DNA of 64,000 nucleotides from the NCBI GenBank assembly GCA_003248805.1, contig QFQY01000037.1:1-64000 (forward strand), in the 5' to 3' direction. Of this stretch, positions 33,971 through 41,622 are shown piece after piece. The notes beneath the pieces were generated by a model. The model worked only from the letters and a program-made list of their open reading frames with translations. It was not told the origin of the DNA and did no database searches. Within the stretch, counting starts at the first letter, position 1. The number at the start of each line of letters is the position of its first letter. The stretch comes from Chelatococcus sp. (GTDB taxonomy: Bacteria > Pseudomonadota > Alphaproteobacteria > Rhizobiales > Beijerinckiaceae). A program made the position numbers and the translations under genes.

Positions 33971-35467
33971 ATGACGCTTCGCCCGAACGACACTCCCGAC
34001 GTCGTCCTGATCGGCGCCGGAATCATGAGCGCGACGCTCGGCACGGTGCTCAAGGAGCTTGAGCCGTCGCTGACGATCGCGATGTTCGAGACCCTCGACG
34101 ACTGCGGCCAGGAGAGCTCCCAGGCCTGGAACAACGCCGGCACGGGGCACGCGGCCAATTGCGAGCTGAACTACACCCCGCAGCGCGCCGACGGCAGCGT
34201 CGACATCTCGAAGGCGCTCGCGGTGAACACCGAATTCGACCTCTCCCGCCAACTCTGGGCGCATCTCGTCGGCAAGGGCGCGATCCCCGATCCGCGAGCC
34301 TTCATCCACCCCTGCCCGCATATGAGTTTCGTCTGGGGCGAGGACAACGTCGCCTTCCTGCGCGCGCGCTTCGCGGAGATGTCCGCGCATCACTGCTACC
34401 ACGGCATGGAATTCAGCGAGGACCCGGCCAGGATCGCCGAATGGGTGCCGCTGGTGATGGAAGGCAGGGCGCCCGGCGTGCCTGTCGCCGCCACGCGCAT
34501 GATCACCGGCAGCGACGTCGATTACGGAGCGCTGACGCATCTGCTCGTCGGCCAGCTCTCCGCCCAGCCCGGCTTCGGCGTCCACTACAACCGCCAGGTC
34601 GTCGGCCTCGAGCGGGAACCCGGCGGCCGCTGGCGCGTCACCGTCGGGGACACCTATGACGGCACGCGCAGCAGCGTCTCGGCCGGGTTCGTCTTCATCG
34701 GCGCGGGCGGTGCGTCGATCGAGCTGCTGCAGATGTCGGGCATTCCCGAGGGGCGCGGCTATGGCGGCTTTCCGGTCAGCGGCATCTGGCTGCGCTGCGA
34801 TGTCGAGGGGGTCACGTCCCGGCACGAGGCGAAGGTCTACGGCAAGGCGGCGACGGGCTCTCCGCCGATGTCGGTGCCTCACCTCGACACCCGAATCGTC
34901 GGCGGCAAGAAGTCGCTGCTGTTCGGGCCCTATGCCGGCTTCTCGCCGAAATTCCTCAAGCACGGCTCGCTGACCGACCTCCTGCACTCCGTCACGCCGT
35001 CCAACGTCCTGCCGATCCTCGACGTGGCGAAGGACAATATCGACCTCACCGAATATCTGATCGGCCAGGTGCTGCAGAGCTCTGCGCACCAGTTCGCGAC
35101 GCTCAGGCAGTTCTTTCCCAAGGCAGCCAGGGTCGACTGGAAAGAGGCCGTCGCCGGTCAGCGTGTCCAGGTCATCAAGCCCGGCAAAGGACTGGGAGGG
35201 GCCCTGGAGTTCGGCACCGAACTCGTGCCGGCGGCCGACAAGTCGCTTGTCGCGCTGCTCGGGGCCTCGCCGGGCGCCTCCACGGCGGCGTTCATCGCGC
35301 TCGAGGTGCTCGAACGCTGCTTCGCCGACCGGCTCACGGAGGATGGGTGGCTGCCGGCCCTGAAGCGCATGATCCCGACCTATGGCATCGACCTGAAGGC
35401 GGACGCCGACGCCTGCCGACGCACCCGCGCCGAAACCGCGCGCGTGCTGCGGCTCGAAACCGTTTGA
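33971..35467 (+). CDS. mqo: Malate:quinone oxidoreductase
   Basis: 498 aa, usual length. The FAD-binding start DVVLIGAGIMSATLGTVLKE, the family stretch SSQAWNNAGTGHAANCELNY and late GASPGASTAA are typical. This membrane-associated flavoprotein oxidises malate to oxaloacetate and reduces quinone. With fumC two genes upstream it makes an irreversible bypass of NAD-dependent malate dehydrogenase. It is followed after 19 bp by a ThrE-type exporter gene. Confidence 0.95.
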   Translation: MTLRPNDTPDVVLIGAGIMSATLGTVLKELEPSLTIAMFETLDDCGQESSQAWNNAGTGHAANCELNYTPQRADGSVDISKALAVNTEFDLSRQLWAHLVGKGAIPDPRAFIHPCPHMSFVWGEDNVAFLRARFAEMSAHHCYHGMEFSEDPARIAEWVPLVMEGRAPGVPVAATRMITGSDVDYGALTHLLVGQLSAQPGFGVHYNRQVVGLEREPGGRWRVTVGDTYDGTRSSVSAGFVFIGAGGASIELLQMSGIPEGRGYGGFPVSGIWLRCDVEGVTSRHEAKVYGKAATGSPPMSVPHLDTRIVGGKKSLLFGPYAGFSPKFLKHGSLTDLLHSVTPSNVLPILDVAKDNIDLTEYLIGQVLQSSAHQFATLRQFFPKAARVDWKEAVAGQRVQVIKPGKGLGGALEFGTELVPAADKSLVALLGASPGASTAAFIALEVLERCFADRLTEDGWLPALKRMIPTYGIDLKADADACRRTRAETARVLRLETV

Positions 35468-35486
35468 GCAAGCAGGGCGGGAAGCC

Positions 35487-36779
35487 ATGACCTCTTCGAC
35501 GTCCCGCCCGCAGGCCTCGCTCGACGAGGTGGCCCATCTCGCCCTGCGCATCGGCCGGCTCCTGTTCACCAGCGGAGCCGACACCGCCGAGACGGTCGCC
35601 AGGATCGAAAGGCTGGCGGCCGATCTCGGCGTCTCGATCGAGCTCGATGTCAGCGCCGAACGTCTCCTGCTGACCGTGCGGTCGGGCGAAAGCTATCGCA
35701 CCAAGATCGGCCATCCCCTGACCGGGGCGGGTGTCGACATGCAGCGTCTCGCCGCGCTCGGCGACGTCATGGCCGCTCTTTCCTCCGGGCAGATCGCGCT
35801 CGCCGAGGCCGAGCGCCGCATCGCGGCCCTTGAGACGGCAGGCCCGCTCTACCCCCGCTGGCTCGCCGTCCCGGCCGTCGCCATGACGACCGCCTGCCTC
35901 GCACGCCTGTTCGGAGCGGAGTGGGCGGTCGTGTCCGCCGCGTTTCTGGCAGGCGCGGTCAGCACGCTGCTGCGGCGAACCGCGGCGATACGGGCGCTGA
36001 ACCCGATCGCCGGCGCGTTCCTGCTCACGGTCACGAGCGGCCTGTTCGGCGCCCTGCTGCTCAAGGGCGCGCCGGACACGGCGCCGGCCCTGTGCCTGGT
36101 GGCGGCAGGCATGATCCTCGTCCCCGGCGTCCCGCTCATCAACGGCATCTCGGATATCGCCAACGGGCATCCGGGCGTCGGGCTGGCCCGGCTGGCGACG
36201 GGGACCGCCACCGTCGTCGCGATCGGGTTCGGGCTTTTCGTGGCGGCAACGCTCGCAGGCGACACGCTGCCGGTCGCAGGAACGCCGCAAAGCCTGCCAG
36301 TGCTGCAGGACCTCGTCATCTCCGGCCTGGCGGCCATCGGATATGCGGTGCTGTTCTCGGTGCCGCCGCGCGCCATCTGGCTCTGCGTGCTGTGCGGCAT
36401 GGCCGGCCATGGGGTCAGGACCGCGCTCGAAGCCGGCGGCGTCGAGATCGCGGCGGCGACCCTGATCGCTGCCGCGATCGCCGGGGCGCTCGCCGTCGCG
36501 GCCGGCCGGTGGCTGCGCCTGCCATGGACGGCCTTCGCCTTCCCCGGGGTCGTCGCCATGGTCCCCGGCTCATACGCCTTCCGTGCCGCCCTCGGCGCGC
36601 TGAGCATCATGGTGCAGGGCGCGGAAGCCTCCGCCTCCCTGGTCGCCGGGACACTGGCGCTGGGTATCGCCGCGTTCGTCATGACCGCCGCCATCGCGGC
36701 AGGCCTGCTGCTCGCCTCGGCGGGCAGCCGCTGGCTCACGAGGCTGGTCTCGGTCGCAACGGACGGCTCGCGCCCGTGA
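35487..36779 (+). CDS. Threonine/serine exporter family protein (ThrE, fused halves)
   Basis: 430 aa. An N-terminal soluble DUF1212 part (about 1-120, with GADTAETVARIERLA) is joined to about ten membrane segments, the last five corresponding to DUF3815. ThrE of corynebacteria exports threonine and serine; the substrate here is inferred only from family. The conserved PGVPLINGISDI is present. It is the last gene of the fumC-cupin-mqo run. Confidence 0.85.
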   Translation: MTSSTSRPQASLDEVAHLALRIGRLLFTSGADTAETVARIERLAADLGVSIELDVSAERLLLTVRSGESYRTKIGHPLTGAGVDMQRLAALGDVMAALSSGQIALAEAERRIAALETAGPLYPRWLAVPAVAMTTACLARLFGAEWAVVSAAFLAGAVSTLLRRTAAIRALNPIAGAFLLTVTSGLFGALLLKGAPDTAPALCLVAAGMILVPGVPLINGISDIANGHPGVGLARLATGTATVVAIGFGLFVAATLAGDTLPVAGTPQSLPVLQDLVISGLAAIGYAVLFSVPPRAIWLCVLCGMAGHGVRTALEAGGVEIAAATLIAAAIAGALAVAAGRWLRLPWTAFAFPGVVAMVPGSYAFRAALGALSIMVQGAEASASLVAGTLALGIAAFVMTAAIAAGLLLASAGSRWLTRLVSVATDGSRP

Positions 36780-36799
36780 CGGGGGCTCCGCGCGCCGGC

Positions 36800-37102
36800 T
36801 CAGCCCGGTGGCTTGCCCCAGCTGCGGCCCTCGAAGGGCCGCTCCTTGTCCAGGATCGTGTTCCTGATCCTCCAGGCGTCGACCGCCAGCCTCTCGGCGC
36901 CGGTCAGGCCGTCGAACTCCGCCATCTCCAGGCTCAGGGCCGACCTGACGCCCTTGCCGGCCAGGATTTCCGCGATCCGCCCCGGATCGCCGTCGACGAC
37001 CACGAGATGGTCCGAGAGCTCCTGCGTGAGCCGGACGCCGGCGAGCACCTCGCGCATGGCCGTGCTGTCGGCGGCATCGGGCAGAAGCAGCATCTCCTCC
37101 AT
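36800..37102 (-). CDS. Hypothetical protein beside the metzincin, 100 aa
   Basis: The start MEEMLLLPDAADSTAMREVL has GGAGG 5 nt upstream. A beta-alpha-beta pattern is visible (HLVVVDGDPGRIAEILAGKG), reminiscent of small ferredoxin-like folds such as protease propeptide/inhibitor domains, but I cannot assign it. There is no signal peptide. It lies 58 bp downstream of the metalloprotease gene on the same strand, so they are probably co-transcribed; an inhibitor, chaperone or immunity role is conjecture. Confidence 0.65.
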   Translation of the reverse strand: MEEMLLLPDAADSTAMREVLAGVRLTQELSDHLVVVDGDPGRIAEILAGKGVRSALSLEMAEFDGLTGAERLAVDAWRIRNTILDKERPFEGRSWGKPPG

Positions 37103-37160
37103 GCCATCCTCCAGATGAAGCGCCCGGTGCGATGCCCCGGGCGCGTTGGCGCAGGCGGCC

Positions 37161-38225
37161 TCAGGCGACGTTCGTGACATAGCCCAGGTGAAACGGCGTC
37201 TCGCTGCACATGTCCCAGCTGTTGCGCTTCATGATGCAGGATACGCCGCCGCCGTCGGCGCAGTTCTCGCAGTTGAGGTTGGGCCGCCCGAAGAATCCCC
37301 AGGAGCCGCCGCAATTGCAGCCGCTCTCGGCATATTCGTCCGGCGCGCCGAAAACATGGCCGGTCTCATGGGCGAAGACGCGATCGAGATTGTCCACGCC
37401 CCAGCCGTCGTTCTCGTAGCTCATGGTCAGGTACGAGCCGCTGCAATAGGCGAAGTGATACAGCCGGTAATGCGTGAAGAAGCAGCAATAGGCCGCCTGC
37501 GCGCGCTTCTCGGCCTTGATCTGGCGGATGTAGCTACGGATTCCGTTTCCGCCGGGCTGGAAGCCCATCGCGGCCAGCGCCCCATCCCGCCAGGGCCGCT
37601 CGTAGAACTCGTACTGCGCGTCGATGCCCGAGCCCGCGGGCGGCTCGCCCGTGGTGTCGGGCAGGGCGATCTGCGGTTCCTTGATATCGTAGACGAAGGT
37701 CACGTCGCGGGCGGGCGCCGCGCCGCCGAGATAGCTCAGGCCGTTCTGGATCTCGGCGATGATCTTCTGCTTCTGGCTCGAGGACATGGCGAGGCGTCCC
37801 GGGCCCGAGACCAGGACGATGCCGACCGCGACACGCCCCGACAAGCGCCTCGCCTCGGGCGCCGGAGCCGGCCCGTCTTCCGGCTCGGGCAGGATGGGCG
37901 CGCCCCTGACGACGGCCCGCTCGTCACGATGCAATCGGGGCCGGTCGCCGTCCCCGCCCCCCCATTCGGCACCGGCATAGGCGCGGTCCGACTTCGCGCC
38001 CTTGTAGGAGTCCGACAGGCGCATCCGGAAGGCGGACAGGCCGAGCCGTTCCTGGCTCGACAACTCCTCCTCGTTGATCGGCGCTCCGGGGGCCCCTCCC
38101 CCGCCGATCCCGATCCGGACGCGCAGACCGTAGTCGTGCAGCAACGGTCCCGGCGCGGGCATGGGGCGCCCGCGCTCGTCGATTCCGGGAAACAATGCCT
38201 CGGGCATGTCGATGTCACCAGCCAT
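37161..38225 (-). CDS. Cysteine-rich zinc metalloprotease (metzincin-like)
   Basis: 354 aa. The extended zinc motif HETGHVFGAPDEYAES (near residue 287) fits HExxHxxGxxD. It is followed by a cysteine-rich module (SGCNCGG, NCENCADGG, SCIMKRNSWDMCS), where SCIM provides the Met-turn expected of metzincins. The first about 130 residues are Pro/Gly-rich and have no classical signal peptide. The C-terminus HLGYVTNVA ends the domain. A proteolytic role on an unknown target is likely. It pairs with the 100-aa protein downstream. Confidence 0.78.
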   Translation of the reverse strand: MAGDIDMPEALFPGIDERGRPMPAPGPLLHDYGLRVRIGIGGGGAPGAPINEEELSSQERLGLSAFRMRLSDSYKGAKSDRAYAGAEWGGGDGDRPRLHRDERAVVRGAPILPEPEDGPAPAPEARRLSGRVAVGIVLVSGPGRLAMSSSQKQKIIAEIQNGLSYLGGAAPARDVTFVYDIKEPQIALPDTTGEPPAGSGIDAQYEFYERPWRDGALAAMGFQPGGNGIRSYIRQIKAEKRAQAAYCCFFTHYRLYHFAYCSGSYLTMSYENDGWGVDNLDRVFAHETGHVFGAPDEYAESGCNCGGSWGFFGRPNLNCENCADGGGVSCIMKRNSWDMCSETPFHLGYVTNVA

Positions 38226-38269
38226 GTGGAAAGCCTCCTTCCCTTGGGTTACGATGAAGGCGTGGTGGT

Positions 38270-38331
38270 CTAGAGCATCGGCCCGAAAAGTGGAGCACGG
38301 TTTTCGGGAAAAGCCGATGCAATCAAATAGT
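38270..38331. repeat. Rhizobiales-type palindromic intergenic element
   Basis: GCATCGGC-CCGAAAA ... TTTTCGG-gaaaa-GCCGATGC (38276-38321) forms a long imperfect hairpin inside a TCTAGAGCAT...CAATCAAATAG frame. This is the familiar GAGCAT...CGAAAAGTGG...GGTTTTCGG family of short intergenic repeats scattered in rhizobial genomes. It lies between the metzincin and DUF1353 genes. Confidence 0.7.
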
Positions 38332-38394
38332 TAGAGTAGCCAATAGGCGTCCGATCGCCGGCCCTGGCTTGAACCCGTCACATCGAGGGACGCC

Positions 38395-39126
38395 GTGTTT
38401 GCGCTAAAGGCAAAGCTGAAAGCGATATCCGGCCCGTGGAGGATGCTGCTCATCCTGAGCAGTCTCGTGACGATAACGGCCGGCTGCGCGACAGTCGACT
38501 ATGAAAACGTTGGCGTCGGGCGTTTTCGAGGCTCGGTCTTCGTCATGTGGGTCGGCGAGGGCGGACAGTCCGGCGACGGGCGCTTCCTGTTCGTCCCGGA
38601 CCCCGGCGATCCCTTGCGGTTCTACAGGCCGCCATCGGCGCGAAACGCTCCGATGATTCAGCCGCGGATGATGTATACCGATGGCGGGTCGATCCCGAAG
38701 GCCGCGCAACTCTTCAACGGCCTGTCCCCCTGGGGCTATGCGCCCGCCTATATGATCCACGACTGGCTGTTCAAGGCACGCCATTGTCTGGTAGACGGCG
38801 CGGACGACGAAGCTTTCGCACCGCTCCACTCGGTCAGCTTCGACGATTCCGCGATCATCCTCGGCGAGGCGATCAAGACGCTCATCGCCGAGCGGCGCGT
38901 GCAGGAGAACGACCTCGCCCCCAACGCCATCACGGGTGCCGTCGGCAGCCCGGTGGCGCGGCGGCTCTGGGACGCGACCGGCGCCTGCGCGAAGGAGCGC
39001 GTGAGCGACGAGCATGCGGCGGCGGCGAATGCGGCCATTCCCGGCTCGGCGCGCTTCGGGAGACGGTTCGGCGGCCAGGCCCCGTCGCGCTACAGCGCGA
39101 AAGTGATCACGCGCGTCTCGTTCTGA
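38395..39126 (+). CDS. DUF1353-like lipoprotein
   Basis: 243 aa. A GTG start with GAGGGA upstream gives a lipoprotein signal ending in TITAGC (Cys31). The central part MYTDGGSIPKAAQLFNG and PAYMIHDWLFKARHC matches DUF1353, a small family known from phage structural clusters and bacterial genomes, with a conserved His-Asp pair. The C-terminus is basic. A possible phage-derived origin is suggested by the family, but no other phage genes are near. Function unknown. Confidence 0.7.
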   Translation: MFALKAKLKAISGPWRMLLILSSLVTITAGCATVDYENVGVGRFRGSVFVMWVGEGGQSGDGRFLFVPDPGDPLRFYRPPSARNAPMIQPRMMYTDGGSIPKAAQLFNGLSPWGYAPAYMIHDWLFKARHCLVDGADDEAFAPLHSVSFDDSAIILGEAIKTLIAERRVQENDLAPNAITGAVGSPVARRLWDATGACAKERVSDEHAAAANAAIPGSARFGRRFGGQAPSRYSAKVITRVSF

Positions 39127-39216
39127 AGGCCTGACGAGAATCGCGCCGGCCGACATGGCAAGGCCCGCCTCGGGGCGACCGGGGCGGGCCTTGCGGCAGT
39201 GCTTATGCGGCGCGCG

Positions 39217-39822
39217 TCAGGCGACCTGGGCGAGTTCCGCCTGAGCGTCGCTGATCGCCTGCGCCTTGGCCTCCGGCCCATAGCCGAGCTTCTCGGCGCG
39301 GATGAAGGCGGTGTCGGCGATACCGATGAAGCCGAGCATGGTGCGCAGATGCGGCTCCTGCGAGTCCATCGGCTGGGCGGGGCCGCTGCTGTAGAGGCCG
39401 CCGCGGCTCTCGATCACGATGGCGCGCTTGCCCTTGAGCAGCCCCTCGGGGCCGGCTTCCGAATACTGGAAGGTCAGGCCGGCGCGCAGCACGTAGTCGA
39501 ACCAGGTCTTCAGCGTCGAGGGAATGCCGAAATTATACATCGGCGCGCCGATGACGACGATGTCGGCCGCCTTCAACTCCCCGATGAGATCCTCGGAAAG
39601 CCGCTTCGCGGCAATCTGCGCCGGCGTGGTGGCCTCGCCGCCACGGATGACGGCCGTCGTCTCGGCCGTCAGGTGCGGCACCGGGTCGGCGGCGAGGTCG
39701 CGCTCGACGACCTCGAGGCCGGGATGCTGAGCGCGCAGCTGCGCGACGGTATCGGCCGCCAGCTTGCGCGAGACGGAATCGGGGCCGGAGGCGCTGCTGT
39801 TGAGAACGAGGACGGTGGTCAT
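39217..39822 (-). CDS. azoR: FMN-dependent NADH-azoreductase
   Basis: 201 aa, standard length. VLVLNSSASGPDSVSRKLA binds the FMN phosphate, and the stretch from PMYNFGIPSTLKTWFDYVLR is the family hallmark. It is a flavodoxin-fold enzyme reducing quinones and azo compounds with NADH. It is divergent from the LysR-type regulator, a common sensor-target pair for quinone or electrophile stress. Confidence 0.93.
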   Translation of the reverse strand: MTTVLVLNSSASGPDSVSRKLAADTVAQLRAQHPGLEVVERDLAADPVPHLTAETTAVIRGGEATTPAQIAAKRLSEDLIGELKAADIVVIGAPMYNFGIPSTLKTWFDYVLRAGLTFQYSEAGPEGLLKGKRAIVIESRGGLYSSGPAQPMDSQEPHLRTMLGFIGIADTAFIRAEKLGYGPEAKAQAISDAQAELAQVA

Positions 39823-39833
39823 GGTGATCTTCC

Positions 39834-39857
39834 CTGCAAAGGCGTGAACTCTTGCAG
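39834..39857. promoter_or_regulatory. Candidate LysR operator between azoR and the regulator
   Basis: CTGCAA-n12-TTGCAG is an interrupted palindrome of the LysR-box type, 12 bp upstream of azoR in the 109-bp divergent region. Position and form suggest binding by the adjacent regulator. Confidence 0.45.
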
Positions 39858-39931
39858 CAAAGATAGAGGTTCCTCGAAAGCGCCGGAATTGCCATAATCA
39901 GCACTGGACTGTTGCCCTTGGAGGAACACCG

Positions 39932-40909
39932 ATGTCCGAGCTCGACGATATCCGCAGTTTCCTCGCCGTGGTCGAGACCGGGGGGTTCAGCCGCGCGGCG
40001 CAGCGGCTCGGCCTGGCGAAATCGGTCGTGAGCCGGCGCGTGACCCGGCTCGAGGAAGAGCTCGGCGCGCAGCTTCTCAGCCGCAACACGCGCGGCATCA
40101 GCGCGACCGAGGCCGGAACGGACTTCAAGCTCAGGGCCGAGCGCATTCTCGCCGAGCTGGAAGAAGCCCGCGAGGCCATCGCGCGGAAGGCCGGCGGCGT
40201 GGCCGGGCGGCTGCGCGTCGCGATGCCCCTCACCTTCGGCTCCCGCCATGTCGCGCCGCTGCTGGGCGAACTGGCGCAGCTCTATCCGCGACTCGAGATC
40301 GAGGTCGAGGCGACCGACCGCTTCGTCGACCTGATCGGCGAACGTTTCGATGCCGCGATCCGGATCGGCGCGCTGAAGGATTCGAGCCTGATCGCGCGGC
40401 AGGTGGCGCCGATCCATGCGGCGCTGGTCGCCAGCCCCGGCTATCTCGAACGGCGCGGCGCACCGCAGACACCGGCCGACCTCGCAGGCCACGAATGCCT
40501 GATCTACACCGGCACGAGCGACCCCGACTGGACCTTCCGGAACCGCCAACGCCTGGTCGCGATCAGGCCCTCCGGACGCCTGCGCTCGGACAATGGCGAC
40601 ACGCTGTGCGAATGGGCCGCCGCCGGCCTCGGCATCGCGCTGCTGCCGACCTTCATCGCATCGGCCGATATCCGGCAGGGGCGGCTCGTCCCCATCATGC
40701 AGGACTACCAGTTGCCAGCACGCTCGCTGCATGTCGTGCGGCCGGCCGGGGCGCATCTGCCGGGCAAGGTTCGCGCGCTGATCGACCTGATGGTCGAGCG
40801 TTTCGGCGGAACGCCCTATTGGGACCCCTGCCAGATCGCGCTGAACGAGCAGGAGCGTCGGGCGGGAGCCGAAGACCGGGTCACGGCGCCGATCCATCAG
40901 ACTGCGTGA
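39932..40909 (+). CDS. LysR-family transcriptional regulator
   Basis: 325 aa. An N-terminal winged helix-turn-helix (residues 1-60, with FLAVVETGGFSRAAQRLGLA) is followed by a periplasmic-binding-protein-like sensor domain (about 90-300). A GGAGG site precedes the ATG. The divergent azoreductase is the likely target, with an inducer such as a quinone inferred from similar pairs. The last about 20 residues form a charged tail. Confidence 0.92.
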   Translation: MSELDDIRSFLAVVETGGFSRAAQRLGLAKSVVSRRVTRLEEELGAQLLSRNTRGISATEAGTDFKLRAERILAELEEAREAIARKAGGVAGRLRVAMPLTFGSRHVAPLLGELAQLYPRLEIEVEATDRFVDLIGERFDAAIRIGALKDSSLIARQVAPIHAALVASPGYLERRGAPQTPADLAGHECLIYTGTSDPDWTFRNRQRLVAIRPSGRLRSDNGDTLCEWAAAGLGIALLPTFIASADIRQGRLVPIMQDYQLPARSLHVVRPAGAHLPGKVRALIDLMVERFGGTPYWDPCQIALNEQERRAGAEDRVTAPIHQTA

Positions 40910-40992
40910 TCCCGCTCATCATCGGATTTCGCGTGGCTTTGGCCGGGTTGCCGGCCATGCTGCCCTTGGCCGGAACAGGAAGGACGTTCGAC

Positions 40993-41601
40993 ATGCTGCT
41001 CGTGGGAATGCTGGATAGCCCCTATGTCCGGCGCGCAGCCATTACCGGAACCCTTCTCGACGTCGCGTTCGAGCACCGCTCGGTCTCGGTCTTCCGGCAC
41101 ATGGATGCGTTCCGCGCGATCAACCCGCTGATCAAGGCTCCATCGCTGGTCTGCGACGACGGCATCGTGATCAGCGAATCGCTGCTGATCATCCAGCAGT
41201 TCGAGGATGTCGCCGGGCGTTCGCTGCGCCCGCTGGAGGAGGAGGCGCGCCGGCGCGACCTGTCGCTGACCGGCATCGCCATCGTCGCCGCCGACAAGGC
41301 GGTCGCCATCGAATACGAGCGCAAGCGACCGGAGGCGCAGCGCTACGCGCCCTGGCAGGAGCGCATCCAGACGCAGCTCCACACGGCGCTCGATCTGCTC
41401 GACGCCGCCGCCGCGCGCGGCGAACTCAGCGCCGGGCCGGAGCTTTTGCCCTGCGACATCGCCGCCGCGATCGCCTGGGGCTTCTGCCGCTTCGTGATTC
41501 CGGAATTCGCGCCGGTGGAGCGCTGGCCGGCGCTCGCGGCGCAGGCGCAGGCCTGCGAGGCGCTGGAGGTCTTCAAGGCCTGGCCGATCGACCGCGAATA
41601 G
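40993..41601 (+). CDS. Glutathione S-transferase family protein
   Basis: 202 aa. A thioredoxin-like N-terminal domain (MLLVGMLDSPYVRRAAITGT, with the Ser-Pro active-site pattern and KAPSLVCDDGIVISES containing the cis-Pro and glutathione-binding Glu-Ser) is followed by the all-helical domain. GGAAGGAC lies upstream of this ATG; the frame is open much further back, inside the LysR gene. It may share a transcript with the regulator, consistent with electrophile detoxification. Confidence 0.87.
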   Translation: MLLVGMLDSPYVRRAAITGTLLDVAFEHRSVSVFRHMDAFRAINPLIKAPSLVCDDGIVISESLLIIQQFEDVAGRSLRPLEEEARRRDLSLTGIAIVAADKAVAIEYERKRPEAQRYAPWQERIQTQLHTALDLLDAAAARGELSAGPELLPCDIAAAIAWGFCRFVIPEFAPVERWPALAAQAQACEALEVFKAWPIDRE

Positions 41602-41622
41602 GTTCGCGGCGCCGATGCCGCG

